Of a stretch of DNA of 64,000 bases, positions 25,258 through 36,763 are shown in pieces. This DNA comes from Stereocaulon alpinum. Lineage: Eukaryota > Ascomycota > Lecanoromycetes > Lecanorales > Stereocaulaceae. The notes under the pieces were generated by a model. It searched no databases. It saw only the letters and a program-made list of their open reading frames with translations, and had not been told where the DNA came from. The position numbers were made by a program, and so were the translations under genes. Location: positions 310,001 through 374,000 of the forward strand of contig JAEUBA010000008.1 in the NCBI GenBank assembly GCA_018257865.1. The letters are read 5' to 3'. Each line of letters starts with the position of its first letter. Positions within the stretch are counted from its first letter, which is position 1.

Positions 25258-25841
25258 GTGGGGTGGGGGGCCTTGAGGATGTGGAGCTCGCTGATGCAAA
25301 AGTTGGGCAAGATGGCGTGATTAGTCCCATCGATAAGGTGTAATCTTCTTCTTCTTCTTCTTCTTATATATCTTACTTTTGACGTCAAATGGACGCGTTG
25401 GCCATGGTATGAAGTATAAGAGTCCGGTATATAAGTCCCATCTCTCTTGTCACAGTTCCTCGTGGGTGCTTCAATTATAGGGATGTTGCCCATGGACAGG
25501 TTTGTAGACAAATTTTGAGTCTTTGGTTGTTGTCGTTCGTGTCCAGAACCAAGAAGGCTTGCATACCAGCAGGGACGCAATTGCGTAATAATAGATGTTA
25601 TTGCGAATGAAAACATTGCGAAAGACATTGTCGGAATTAGGTACCAAAGGGTCAAAGTGTTCTTTGGTATCAGATTATTGATCTGTCACACTCTCGTAAA
25701 CCCACGATTGCTCATTCAACCTTTCCGCTAAGAAACAATAACAGACTGAACCCCGTCATCTACATCACTCGTGCACGTATAAAGAAAAGGCGATCTATTA
25801 TTCTGATTGGCATGCGAGTAGCAGTCCTATTCTGGAGCTCT
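25258..25841. other. Intergenic, convergent 3' ends of P5CDH and beta-tubulin
   Basis: About 580 bp. It includes a CTT trinucleotide microsatellite at about 25346-25365. No gene seen. Confidence 0.6.
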
Positions 25842-27614
25842 CTACTCCTCAGCCTCAAGGGGAGCCTCCTCCTCCTCGCCGCTGCAACGTGATGTTAGCC
25901 GGCTTCTTATCTGAGTGAACCGTTGAGAAGACTTACTATCCCTCCTCACCCTCCGAAACAGATGCCTCCTGGTATTGCTGGTATTCAGAGACCAAGTCGT
26001 TCATGTTGCTCTCTGCCTCGGTGAACTCCATCTCGTCCATGCCCTCGCCGGTATACCAATGCAAGAAAGCTTTGCGACGGAACATGGCAGTGAACTGGTC
26101 ACCAACACGCTTGAAAAGCTCCTGGATGGAGGTGGAGTTGCCAATGAAAGTTGATGACATCTTAAGGCCACGGGGAGGAATTGAGCAGAGCGCGGTCTGG
26201 ACATTGTTGGGGATCCACTCGACGAAGTATGAAGCGTTCTTGTTCTGGACGTTACGCATTTGATCCTCGACCTCTTTCATTGAGACCTTGCCACGGAAGA
26301 TAGCAGCGCAAGTCAGGTAGCGGCCGTTTCTGAAGTCGGAGGCAGCCATCATGTTCTTAGGGTCATACATTTGCTGTGTCAATTCTGGCACGGTGACCGC
26401 GCGGAATGAGTGAGCACCACGGCTAGTAAGAGGGGCGAATCCGACCATAAAGAAATGAAGACGAGGAAATGGCACCATGTTAACCGCCAATTTACGGAGG
26501 TCAGAGTTGAGTTGACCAGGGAAACGGAGGCAAGTGGTGATGCCGGACATGACGGCCGACACGAGGTGGTTAAGGTCGCCGTAGGATGGGTTAGAGAGCT
26601 TCAAGGTACGCATGCAGATGTCGTAGAGAGCCTAGCCTAGTCAGTAGCTATGAGGTGAAAGAGTTGGAGCCCACATACCTCGTTGTCAATACAGAAAGTC
26701 TCGTCCGAATTTTCGACCAACTGATGGACGGAGAGAGTTGCATTGTATGGCTCAACAACGGTGTCGGACACCTTGGGCGATGGCACCACCGAGAACGTAG
26801 CCATCATACGATCTGGGAACTCCTCACGGATCTTTGAGATCAAGAGCGTACCCATACCAGCACCAGTTCCACCACCAAGGGAGTGGGTGATCTGGAAACC
26901 TTGAAGACAGTCACAACCTTCGGCCTCACGGCGTACTACGTCGAGAACTTGATCCACCAATTCAGCACCCTCAGTGTAATGGCCCTTTGCCCAATTGTTT
27001 CCAGCACCGGATTGACCAAAGACGAAGTTATCAGGACGGAAGAGTTGACCGAATGGGCCAGCACGGACGGCGTCCATGGTTCCAGGCTCGAGGTCGACGA
27101 GGACAGCACGAGGGACATATTTGTTGCCAGAGGCCTGACAGAAAGTAAGCGTCTGTCTTGTGGTACGGAAAGACGTCTCATACTACCTCATTGAAGTAGA
27201 CGTTCATACGCTCCAGCTGGAGGTCGGATGTCCCATTGTACCTGGTCAGTGTCAGTGGATCGCAAGCACGAGTATTACTGATAAGACGTACACTCCAGAG
27301 TCATCGAGTCCATGCTCGCCTGAGATGAGCTGCCTGTGTTACGAGTTTTGATAAGTATGCCTTCAAAATCGCGTAGGGTGTCCTAGACGTTGAACACACC
27401 AGAAGGCAGCACCGATTTGGTTACCCTGGGCTTGTCAGTAAAATCCATGGGAATTGTAGAGGACGTAACGTACACATTGACCTGTCTGGAGATGCACCTG
27501 TATACATAAGACGGGTCAGCCATGGAATCGTAAAGCTCAGGGTAGTGGGGTTATGCAGGGGGACGCGTTAGAAAATTTGCTTGGCAACGTCGGGCAACGT
27601 ACGATTTCACGCAT
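25842..27614 (-). CDS. Beta-tubulin, 449 aa, 8 exons
   Basis: Exons: 27614-27603, 27497-27474, 27425-27400, 27333-27292, 27241-27187, 27134-26679, 26631-25937 and 25881-25842, totalling 450 codons with stop, the expected length. The first exon encodes only MREI. Key landmarks are the tubulin signature GGGTGAGMG, the autoregulatory MREI start, and an acidic C-terminal tail (EEEEAPLEAEE) encoded by the last 40-bp exon. It is the GTP-binding beta subunit of microtubules and the target of benzimidazole fungicides. Glu198 and Phe200 (in SDETFCIDNE) are the residues usual in sensitive fungi. Intron positions in the 5' part are dense, as is usual in ascomycete genes. Confidence 0.98.
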
Positions 27615-27966
27615 CTTGATTGTAGAGCAAGGATATTTTGAGCACGAGAATAGTCTTGAGGACTTTGGAGCAAGATGTGTGCTCGAGAAGAGGGTGAAAA
27701 TATGGTTGAGGTGGTGGAGAGGCAGAAGAAGTAAGGAGACGAAGGTCGTGTTGTGGGAAAAGGATGCGCTTCTTTAGCGCGGCGCGGCTTGGCGTAAACA
27801 TGGGGAGGAGCAGTCAATAGAAGTGACGGCCAATGTTAGTTCGCCTCATGCTAAGGTAAGCAGGCAATTGATAACTGATGTGAATGCTACGTCTGAAAAC
27901 CTATCGCTATGCTACAGTCCCCTAATGTAAATACACACGATAATTTCAATCACGATTCCTCGCTTC
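27615..27966. other. Beta-tubulin promoter region and MFS 3' side
   Basis: About 350 bp between two genes in the same orientation. It must hold the beta-tubulin 5' UTR and promoter. No specific site claimed. Confidence 0.5.
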
Positions 27967-29488
27967 TCATACCTTTTTCCACAGGAAGAGGCGCTTCCAA
28001 ATTTTGCTCCTAGATTTTTTCGATGCCGCAGAGACAGTGCGCGTCAATGCTGGCTCGGCAGAAGCTGCGCTGATGTCTTTTGACCGCTGTCCTCTCTCCA
28101 CTGCAAGCTGTTCAATTTGTCCGATTTTCCACGCTCGCAGGAGCACCATGCACCCAGCCGCAGCAACGTACATGAACCCACAGTAGATTTGTGCATGGAG
28201 ATAGATGTTACCAGTACTCTGCCTCAGCTGCAGAGCTATAGGTTCGGAGACTAATAGAAGATCAGCCAAGTACGGAAAGAACAGACAATGGGTGCAACTC
28301 ACAGGTGGTAGGAACGACAAGGAACACCCAGAGGATAGATAAGGCCGCAGGAAGCTCGTTCAGTCCTACCACCTCAGCGCCAACAGGCGCAATAGTCGTC
28401 CAGAATGTCCCTGCAACGGTGCCCACAGCGATGGCAAAGAATATCAAAACGCCATAGCTCTTCGCGAATATCCAGATGACGAAACAGAATAGGCCCCCAA
28501 CGAAAGTACAGGCTCCAGCCAGGTTAATGCGACCAGCGCTATCAGAGAAGATGCCCACCACAGGTCTCCCAAGGCCTTGTCCAAGGTTCAGCAATGCACC
28601 AATGACAGAGCCTTGCTTTGCGCTCAACCCGATGCTGACGGCATAATTTGGTAAGGAGAATAACAGCGTTATATACCCCATCATGCTGAAGAATCCCCAA
28701 GCCAGTATGAGTAGATACTCTGGCCTCTTGAACAGCCTGTAGTCGAAAGCCATCTGAGAAGCTCCGATGGCTTTGTTCCGGTCCTTCATTAATATGGCAC
28801 ATACAACGTTGACCGCGAATGCCAAAATCCCCAGTATCCTGAAAGCCCACTGTACACCCAAACTATCAATCATTGCGTTCGTAGCCAGACTGTACATCAT
28901 GCCTCCGATACCACTGCCTGCAGTGGCAATGCCATTGGCGAGACTCCTCTTTGTGGTGAACCACTGTGGTACTATGCCCACAGATCCAACAAATAGGAAC
29001 CCCATCCCAAATCCGAAGCAAACACCCTGACTGAGGAAGAGCTGCCATATCTCATGTGTAAAGGACGCGCCAATCAATGCGACGGTCTCAAAGAAAACAC
29101 CAATGAGTAATGTAGTCCTTGTCCCGTAGACTCGAGTGGTGTATGTAGCGAGAGGTGAGATGAGCAGGGCCTGGGATATCGAAAGTCCTCCCACAAACGC
29201 ATACTCTAAGGACGAGGTATTGGGGTAGTAGTCATTGGCCAAATAGTAGGCAAGGAAGACGCCATAGGAGGAGTTGATGCCCCATGTATGTGCATTGATC
29301 AAGAAACAGCATGCGACGCAGACCCAGCCGTATCCTCCATTCGGGGGCTCGTCTACAACCTTCTTCTCTTCAACCTCGGGCTGATTGCCCGCAGGGTCAG
29401 CAATCGTCTCTGCTGAGTCGGTTGCTGAGCCATGTTCTTTCGTGGTGTCTGAAGTTGGAGGGCGTTGAATAGTCTCTTTCTCGATCAT
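27967..29488 (-). CDS. MFS transporter, monocarboxylate-porter (MCT) type, 489 aa
   Basis: Exons 29488-28303 and 28250-27967 join through a 52-bp intron (ACCT|GTGAGT ... CTATTAG|TCTCC), 490 codons with stop. The start is the first ATG of the frame; the frame extends 27 codons upstream only from a GTG. After a ~48-residue acidic cytosolic N-terminus comes NGGYGWV (residues 50-56), the MCT-family signature at the first helix, followed by about 12 hydrophobic segments. A conserved 'GLNELPAALSILWVFL' block spans the exon join region, and the tail is basic (KSRSKIWKRLFLWKK). Fungal members are plasma-membrane permeases of small acids or unknown substrates; the substrate cannot be read from the sequence. 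There is no biosynthetic gene beside it. Confidence 0.9.
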
Positions 29489-30515
29489 GGTGGGAGGAAG
29501 CGGCCATAGATGGCTGTGGAAACATTGAGAGAGAGCACTCGGAATGCGAAGAGGTACAATGCGCGCCACGGCATGACTGCTGAGGTATTTGATCTAATTA
29601 GGAATATGGCAAAATTGTGTGTCATGGTATGTCATGGCTAGCTGCATGCCGACTTTGCCGGCAGTTGGGGCGTTGTGGGCATCGCGGGGATCTACTTTAG
29701 GGCGGTTCCGGGAAAGTCTAACCCCATACTTCGGCTACTATGCCCGGGAATAGCACGTGGACTACAGGCGAGGTGGACCGGAGTAATGCTCTTACAGCCA
29801 CCTCTGCGAATTGAAATGATATCCATCGCTCGTTGAACTGATCATTCTTCCACAGGTGAAAGCCCGTACTCAAGCATTCCAATAGAGCTGACCAGCGCCC
29901 ACAGCATGCTTGCTCAACTTCGCAAAACATAGTACTCAATAGACAGAATATTTGCACCTCTGGTCCTTCGCATCTGCGCCAAAGAACCTCATATGCATAT
30001 TCCAGACTGGTTTCGCGAAGACATGTCTGCATATTTTGGGACATCTACGCAGATGAGTAGGCTTGCAATTACAGACACAGTGACTTTTGAATCGTCGCCT
30101 ACTGAAGGCTTAATCAAACTAATCGTCTCGGCATCTCAAGTTTCAGGTCTCAGACTAAGCATCAACCCACTTGGTTTTTCCTCCAGAGAGCATGTCAAAG
30201 CCTCAAAGACGGTGGGAGACACGGTTGTCTGACATGACAGGCCCAGAAGTGGTCGTGGCAGCCTATGTGTGAGACCTGTGTGAGTGGTATAGCCTAAACA
30301 TTATCTTGAAATCTACGCTCTTCCAGGTACATCGCAATTTGATCCGGGAGAACGGCGTCCACGTTCCACACAACCCCGTCGCAAGGAAGTCAGATAAGAA
30401 GAAAGCAATCATAGAGTTTCAATGCTGTGGATGTGCCATGTGTAGCTTATGCTTCTGGCAAATTGACAGTAACCACAGCAATCTTACAGAGCTCACTGAC
30501 AGAGGACGGTGGATC
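29489..30515. other. Intergenic, no gene recognised
   Basis: About 1.0 kb. A 108-codon frame on the minus strand (29718-30044) is Cys-containing but matches nothing I know and lacks support. The right part is the 3' side of the next gene. Confidence 0.5.
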
Positions 30516-31328
30516 CTACGACGAGATTGTCGAGCCCAAATCCAAGTCTGAGATATCGTCTTCCACGTCCATAGCGTCGAGTACTTCGCCGCACTCCACT
30601 GCAATAGCTCTGAGAGTCCCAGAACTCAAGAGCTCCATAGCAGGATCCCCACGTTGCTCATCAAACCGCTCGTCTGCTCGTTGCGCCTCGACTCTCTGCT
30701 CCTCGACTTTCTGCTCCTTCGCCGTTTGCTCTTCCAACACTTGCTCTTCTAACATTTGCTCTTCCAATATTTGCTCTTCCAATATTTGCTCCTCCGTCCT
30801 CTGTGCTTCCAGCCACTCCTCTTCTATCCTCCTTTTCTCAATCCTCCGCTCCTCCTCCGTCTGCTCCCTAACCCTTAATTTTAGACTCGGTCGCTTACCC
30901 AGCGCCCGAATCCGCCTCGTGGGCACAGTCAGCTCTTCAAACTCAGGAGCCTCGAACGCAACATTCCTGCCCAGGTCAAACAACACACGACGTTTCAGAC
31001 CCTGACCGGCTTGCTTGTGCTGCTTCGACACTTCCGCCTTCCACGAATGACCGTGATAGTAATTGAAAGCCGCCACATCGGCGAGATCATCGTCCGTGCA
31101 CTCATCATCAATAATCCTGCCGCGCGCAGCCCAGATCGATGGCGGAGGGTTACCCTGACCGAACTTGGGATATCGGAGGTCATCTGGAGGCGGGTTATCA
31201 TCGTGCAGGTATATGCCTTTATTGTGTTGTATGTGCCCGATGGGACAATCGGACGATGTACACCATTTCGCCGTGGCTAGCTCCATGAACTCGAACTCTG
31301 AGGTCGTGATGGAGGGGGAGTAGGACAT
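30516..31328 (-). CDS. Hypothetical protein with Glu/Gln pentapeptide repeats, about 270 aa
   Basis: Single exon starting at ATG 31328 (the frame continues upstream only from TTG codons). I do not recognise the family. The N-terminal half is mixed and contains WCTSSDCPIG and an acidic patch IIDDECTDDDLADVA. The middle is basic (KRRVLFDLGRN). From about residue 158 a highly charged helical region begins (RVREQTEEERRIEKRR), leading into repeats of LEEQI/LEEQM/LEEQV encoded by a 15-bp unit around 30730-30790, so a coiled coil is likely. The C-terminus is acidic (MDVEDDISDLDLG). No signal peptide or membrane segment. Confidence 0.6.
   Translation of the reverse strand: MSYSPSITTSEFEFMELATAKWCTSSDCPIGHIQHNKGIYLHDDNPPPDDLRYPKFGQGNPPPSIWAARGRIIDDECTDDDLADVAAFNYYHGHSWKAEVSKQHKQAGQGLKRRVLFDLGRNVAFEAPEFEELTVPTRRIRALGKRPSLKLRVREQTEEERRIEKRRIEEEWLEAQRTEEQILEEQILEEQMLEEQVLEEQTAKEQKVEEQRVEAQRADERFDEQRGDPAMELLSSGTLRAIAVECGEVLDAMDVEDDISDLDLGSTISS
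30727..30796. repeat. 15-bp coding tandem repeat
   Basis: About four to five imperfect 15-bp units of the type TTGCTCTTCCAAYATT, read on the minus strand as Leu-Glu-Glu-Gln-Ile/Met/Val. Units differ by one or two bases, so repeat number may vary between strains. Confidence 0.75.
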
Positions 31329-32259
31329 ACCGGATGAGGTTGGTACTGTGTGAGCTAGCGAATACGTGGGTAGAGGCGTTAGAGCTGAGAGCAGATGTTC
31401 GCGTTGAGAAGCTATCCCGCTTGGACAGGCTTGCCGAGGATAGTAAAGATTGATGCTTATAGTGACTGGTTTTGATAAATACTTCAACAAATCTTTGACT
31501 TCTGCATAGTGTCATTTGCATTCGTAACTTCGATACCTGCTATTGATATTCATATCTTTAGCACCGTGTTATTATTATCATTGTCTGTGTCACCACTCAA
31601 AAAGTGTTACACGCATAGCTCTTACCCGATACGACCGCTCACAAGACCTCTCTACTCTCAGCGTACTCGCCTCACTTGACGCTCACTTACACCTTATATC
31701 ATTGAGCCAGCTAAATGCCTTGAAAGTGAATGATATTTACAAAGCTCTCTAAACAGGTCTTAGACGACAACCACAATCATAAGGCAAGTTCCAAAACGAA
31801 GAGAATATCACCAGGTAGAGTCAACCGAAGCTATAACAATGGCAGAGGCTCTCGTCCCTCTCCACCTCTTCGCCAATTCCCTCATACACCGCAAGATCTA
31901 CCTCTGGAACGACAACACACCCAAACAACACAGCAGCATTGATAAATACCATGAGGTGTTCTCCGCCAAGCCTTGACGAGGTTACCATATACAAAGAACG
32001 AGTCAACCGTTATGGGCGATCAGTCTTCGAAAAGCGCAAGAATTAGAATCTCTGACTATGCTTCTCCGAGAGAGCGGCGCACTGTCAAACTAAGCACTGG
32101 ATATTAGAGGTTGTGTAAACGACACCATAGAAGAGGACAAAAGCCAATAATCCATTATGAGATTTAAAAAGCCGAAATAGCCAATAGGCTGAAACACCTA
32201 CGCTGAAAAGCGACCACATAATCAAGCACAGTCCACACATTCCAACTCCATTTGCCCTT
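31329..32259. other. Intergenic, no firm gene
   Basis: About 0.9 kb. A 45-codon plus-strand frame starts at an ATG near 31841 and is too short and motif-free to call. Nothing else seen. Confidence 0.45.
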
Positions 32260-35142
32260 TCATCTAAGCAACCTCTCAATATCACCCAACCTAGCCGTAC
32301 TTCCCTCCTTCATCCTCTTCCCCGTCTTCTCCTGAAACGCAGTCATCATCAATTTCCGCTTCTCAGCCTGAATATTCAACACCTGATCTTCGATGCTATC
32401 GTTCATTACCAACCTCCAGACCGTAGTAGGTTTCTTCTGTCCCAGTCTATGCACGCGATCGACGGCTTGGTCTTCGATGGCTGGCGCCCACCATGAGTCT
32501 GCGAGGATGACTTGGTTTGCAGCAACGAGGTTGAGGCCGACGGAGCAGACAGCTAGACTGGCCAACATGATGGTGCATTTGGGGTCGGTTTCAAGAGCTA
32601 CGAGGGACGCATCGCGTTGATTAGCGCGCATTGTGCCGTCGATGCGGGCGTATTTGTAGCCGTGGCTGTCGAGCTGGGCTTGTATAATGTTAAGGAAGGA
32701 TGTCCATTGGCTAAAGATGACTGTTTTGGTCGCTTTCTTCTTGTGTGATGCCTTTAGAATTTCTAGCAAAGCTTCGATTTTGCTGCTGCTCGTGTCGATG
32801 TCAATGTCTGGCTGCCCAGAGGACTCCCCGAGCTCAATGGCTGGACGCACAAGGGAGTCGAGCTCTAACGGGTCTGCTCGGCACATGGGACATCTGTGCT
32901 GGGTTTCGATGACGCGCTCGATACATTCGTAGCCGAAGACGTGGGCGCAGGCTGTGATGACTGGATTGTGGAGCTCCTCCAGACAAACGGGACAGTCTTC
33001 GCGGCTCTCGATACTGACTTGTAGCATGTCCTGCAGAGCTTTCCGATTCTCTGGTGTGAGGTCCACGACTTTCTGTGACTCCAGCAATGAGAGCACGGAA
33101 GTTACACGCTCACCACATAACTTCCAGTGGTTGCAGACTTGTCTCAAGCGAAGCAATATCTCGAGCAAATGACGATATGTATCCTGGGGTTTTCCATTCT
33201 TAGCCCGGCCCTTTTGATAATTAATGAGGAGTCCTTTTGCTTCTGCCTGCAGAGCCTCGTACTTTTCTTTTTCGTGAGGCAGAAAGTCGATGCGGTGCAC
33301 ATACTCTGACAGCTCTGGCAGTTTGAGGTCGACGAATTTCATCTCCTTCTTGCGGCGCAGGCAGATCGTCGCCATCAGTGCTTGTAGAAGCAAACTCGCG
33401 TTGATGTCTCCTTGATTCAGGGGTCGGATGAGAATGCTATTGAAGATCTGCAGATGTTCCAGACCTCCAGTCAGCCCAATGAAACGTACAAGCGAGTAAA
33501 GATCCTTCAGGTTATTGATGATCGGTGTTCCTGTCAACACCCATCTGGACTGCGCCATGAGGTTCGTTGCTGCCAGTGCGGATTTGGTATTTGGGTTTCT
33601 GATGATGTGACCTTCATCCAGGATCACGCGGCGCCAGTTCATGGAGAACAGACCTTGGGGACGAGGAACATCCGGAGGGTCCTTCTTGCCACGAGGGTAG
33701 TACTCAGTCGCAAGTGTTCCGTAGGATGTGATGACCACATCATACTCTGCAAAGTCTTCCGCCTTCATTGGCTTCTTCCCGCTACCATGGTATGTCACAA
33801 CACGTAGTGCATACTTGGCCTTGATATGATGAGCGATCTGACCGCTCCAATTGCTCATAACTCCAACAGGCGCAACTATCAGCGTGGCCTTCGACGTGCT
33901 GGAGTCATCAGCGTCCGCGACCATGAGAGAGATCATCTCCAACGTCTTTCCCATGCCCATGTCGTCACTCAATATGCCACCGCTAGCCAGGGTGGGCTCC
34001 TGATTCTTGAGCGAGAAACTGGTAGCGATGTTTGTGAAGATGTTGGGGTTATGCCCCGACCGTTTCCACAGTTGGACAGCCTCGTCTGATCCAATCGCGG
34101 GGAGTTGAGGGTTCTCCTTCTTTAATAGCCATGCGAGCGCTTGACGTTGGTAAGGCAGTAGCTGTGTTTCAAGCCTGCTTGGGCATTCAGCCATTGGCAT
34201 CTGAGCAAGAACGTCCTCACCAGCACCAAATTTTTCAGTGACCTCACCCAATTCTCTAGGATTGAAGCGTTGACTAGTATCCATGAGCTCCTCAAGACTC
34301 TGGCCTGAATCACCGTCCCCTTGCGATAGGGTACCTGCATAGCCTTGGCTGGATTGACTGAACTGCTGGCCTGCTCCACGTTTCCCTCCCTTTAGTTTAT
34401 TGGCAGCTGCAATCTTCTTCAGCTCCTCCGCTTTGCGCTTCTTCGCCTCCCTTTCTTTCTGATCAATCACCTCGCAAGGTAATCTGTCGGCCTTCATTTG
34501 ATTTCGTAAATTAGCGCGTTCAACGGGGTCGCTCGTTCCGAATAGCTTCAATGCGATGGGGCAGTCGTAGGTCCCAACGCGATCCGAGAGTGAGCCTTCC
34601 ACCAGTAGAGCTCCAGAGTCCTATAGATTCCACATTAGCAATTGAGGGAGGAGTCAGGAACTTGGTCTTACCATGTGCTCTGCCAGCTTACTAGCCACCG
34701 TTCGCGGTATATGACCAATCTGTTGTCGCTGTACATTCTCGACACGTAGGGCGTTGAAGTCGTAAGGGTTGGATGGCTCCCTTCGAACGACTACATATTC
34801 TCCAACGCTTGCATAACCAGTGTAGTATTGCACACCAACAATTTTGGTATTCAAAACACCTGGTAGAACGAAGTATCAGCACTATGGGCTTCGCCCCATG
34901 TGTGAAGAATGTATACCGTAGAGCTGATAGCTTGCCATAGCCGTCCCGTCCCCATCCTGAGAAGAGATCACTATGTCGTCCGCATCCTCCTCATTACCCT
35001 GCTCCACCCAGCTGTCACGCTGAGACTGAGTGATCGCTTCGCCAGGAGGTGGTCGTCGTGATTGTGAAGTTGAAGGCGCGTCGTTGTCTCCTGTCAGGTC
35101 GATGACAGCGTGCTTGCGCTTGCCACGAGCGGTGGGGGCCAT
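32260..35142 (-). CDS. HIRAN-SNF2-RING DNA translocase/ubiquitin ligase (Rad5/HLTF-like), 924 aa
   Basis: Exons 35142-34917, 34859-34672 and 34620-32260 (introns 57 and 51 bp), 925 codons with stop. Domain order: acidic disordered start with VIDLTGD; HIRAN domain at about residues 76-135 (ILNTKIVG-like start, REPSNPYDFNALRVEN, IGHIPR); SNF2 ATPase with Walker A DDMGMGKT at about 357-364 and DEGH box at about 473-476; C3HC4 RING at about 681-718 (CPVCLEELHNPVI ... CPMC); helicase C lobe with KTVIFSQWTSFLNII, the Q/R motif 'DQAVDRVHRLGQ' near the end. In the family, HIRAN binds 3' DNA ends and the RING polyubiquitylates PCNA for error-free damage tolerance. At 924 aa it is closer in size to HLTF/SMARCA3-type proteins than to yeast Rad5. 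Nuclear. Confidence 0.95.
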
Positions 35143-35492
35143 GGCGTTACCCAATTGAGAACTTTTCTGAAGAGTGGTGGCGCGTGCGATTGTGACCCTT
35201 ACATATCGCTGGTGTTGACTTGACCATGCGACGTCTGCGCGGTTCGTTCAAAATCGCGCTAGGACGGGCTTGCACGTGACATTTCGGCACATTTCTACTA
35301 CAAGTAATATTTCGGCATATCAGTCAAAGCAACTTCACTTTGTATTCTGTCTACTTGCTATGTACTCTTTCCCATAATACCAGCCAATCTGCTCGCCAAG
35401 TCAGCCTGCTGGTACCCATATATATCAATTCGACGCTCAAAGAGAAGGGTATATTACACATCACTAAACGCTAAGCCTTAGACATGTTCCGT
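35143..35492. other. Intergenic, upstream of the translocase gene
   Basis: 350 bp. Contains the translocase promoter and the 3' UTR of the rhodopsin-like gene. No distinct element recognised. Confidence 0.5.
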
Positions 35493-36763
35493 TCAAAGTA
35501 CGCCAGTATCTGGAGAATGAGACAATTTTTCGAAGGCCTCATCCCACATCCTCTCAGTCCTTCTGGTGAAAGAGTCTTTGTCAAGCTCTGCTACGAGCAT
35601 TATCGCATTCGCCGTGTTCTGTGGGCCTTGGAAAGGCTTTTCGTTTGTGAATGCTGTAGAGTCTATTCCCTCATGAACATTGAAGATCGAAAGACCTGCA
35701 GGCCCAGGCGTGCTCTGAAGCCAGCCTCTCCACGATGAAGGAAGAAGGGCGTTGAGAATGGGCAACGATGCAGCAGTGATGGCGAAGAAGATGTCCACTG
35801 TTGACCAAGCCATCTGGTGTGTGTAGAGCCGTGTGATGTCCACATTTTTCTGGTGTGCAAAGATCTGCCTTACAATACTGCCGATGCACGAAACCAAGCC
35901 AATTGAGAACAAGAACCCCAATCGTAGCTTTGTGCTGGTAGACATCTTCATCTGGTTGAGGAAGATGGTGGACAGGTATAGCAACGCGAAGCTGAAGATG
36001 CTGTGAAGAATGTCAAGAGTACTTCTTAAGAGATTCGAATCTATACACTGTGGGGCCTTTGAAAGGCTACCGAGGTCGACAAGGCTGTATTGTACCGCAA
36101 TCGGCGTGCACTGGAAGAGACTGGCGAGTAGGGAGGCGACGATGAAGCCTATGATGAGAACAAGAAAAGCGTTGTGGGCTTCAGTCCATTGACTGTTTGT
36201 GAGGCTTGTGAGGCGGCTGTTAAAAAGTGTGATTGAGATTTTGATCAGGCCGGCGGTAATCCAGAACGCTATTTGACTGAGATTTGCAAACTGCGAGTTC
36301 ACTTATATCAGTCGTTACAGAAGGGCTTGCAGCTCCAGGGCAATCTTACCCAACAAAAATTGTTGAGCTCTGAATATGTTATGTCATCGATGTGCTTCCC
36401 AGCGCCTCCCACAGCAGCCATGGCAATCATCATGCCAAACCACCCTATAGCGCCAATCGCTGCTGGTATGATTACAAGGTCATCGTATCCCACATTGAGG
36501 CTCTTTCGAAAGGCTCGTAAACAGAGACGTGTACCTGTGGTCAGTATAACCAGAGCTATCGCTATAGCCATTACGGCGATTATGCTTGGGCCTTGAGGTG
36601 TGTAAATGCCAGTGTAAGGCTGTGATCGGTTGACGAGTAGTGCGAAACCTTGAGATGGGTCTATCATATTGTCTGGTATACCTAGGCTTCGGGCGTAGCC
36701 GCGAACAATAAGCCAGTCATTATTGCTAGCTGGTCGCTGCCCTAGGAGAGGAGGACTTGACAT
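35493..36763 (-). CDS. Fungal rhodopsin-like (SAT4/PTH11-type) seven-helix membrane protein, 403 aa
   Basis: Exons 36763-36350 and 36290-35493 join by a 59-bp intron (TGG|GTAAGA ... CGCAG|TTTGC). The extracellular N-terminus contains an Asn-Arg-Ser glycosylation site. Several hydrophobic helices follow: IIAVMAIAIALVILTTG, VIIPAAIGAIGWFGMMIA, the conserved 'AFWITAGLIKISITLF' helix, FLVLIIGFIVASLLASLFQC, and further helices to about residue 330, then a cytosolic tail. YDDLVIIPA and LIKISI are typical of the fungal rhodopsin-domain (formerly DUF) family. These are plasma-membrane proteins, some related to PTH11-like receptors that sense surfaces or nutrients; the ligand and any G-protein coupling are unknown here. 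No CFEM domain precedes the helices. Confidence 0.85.
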
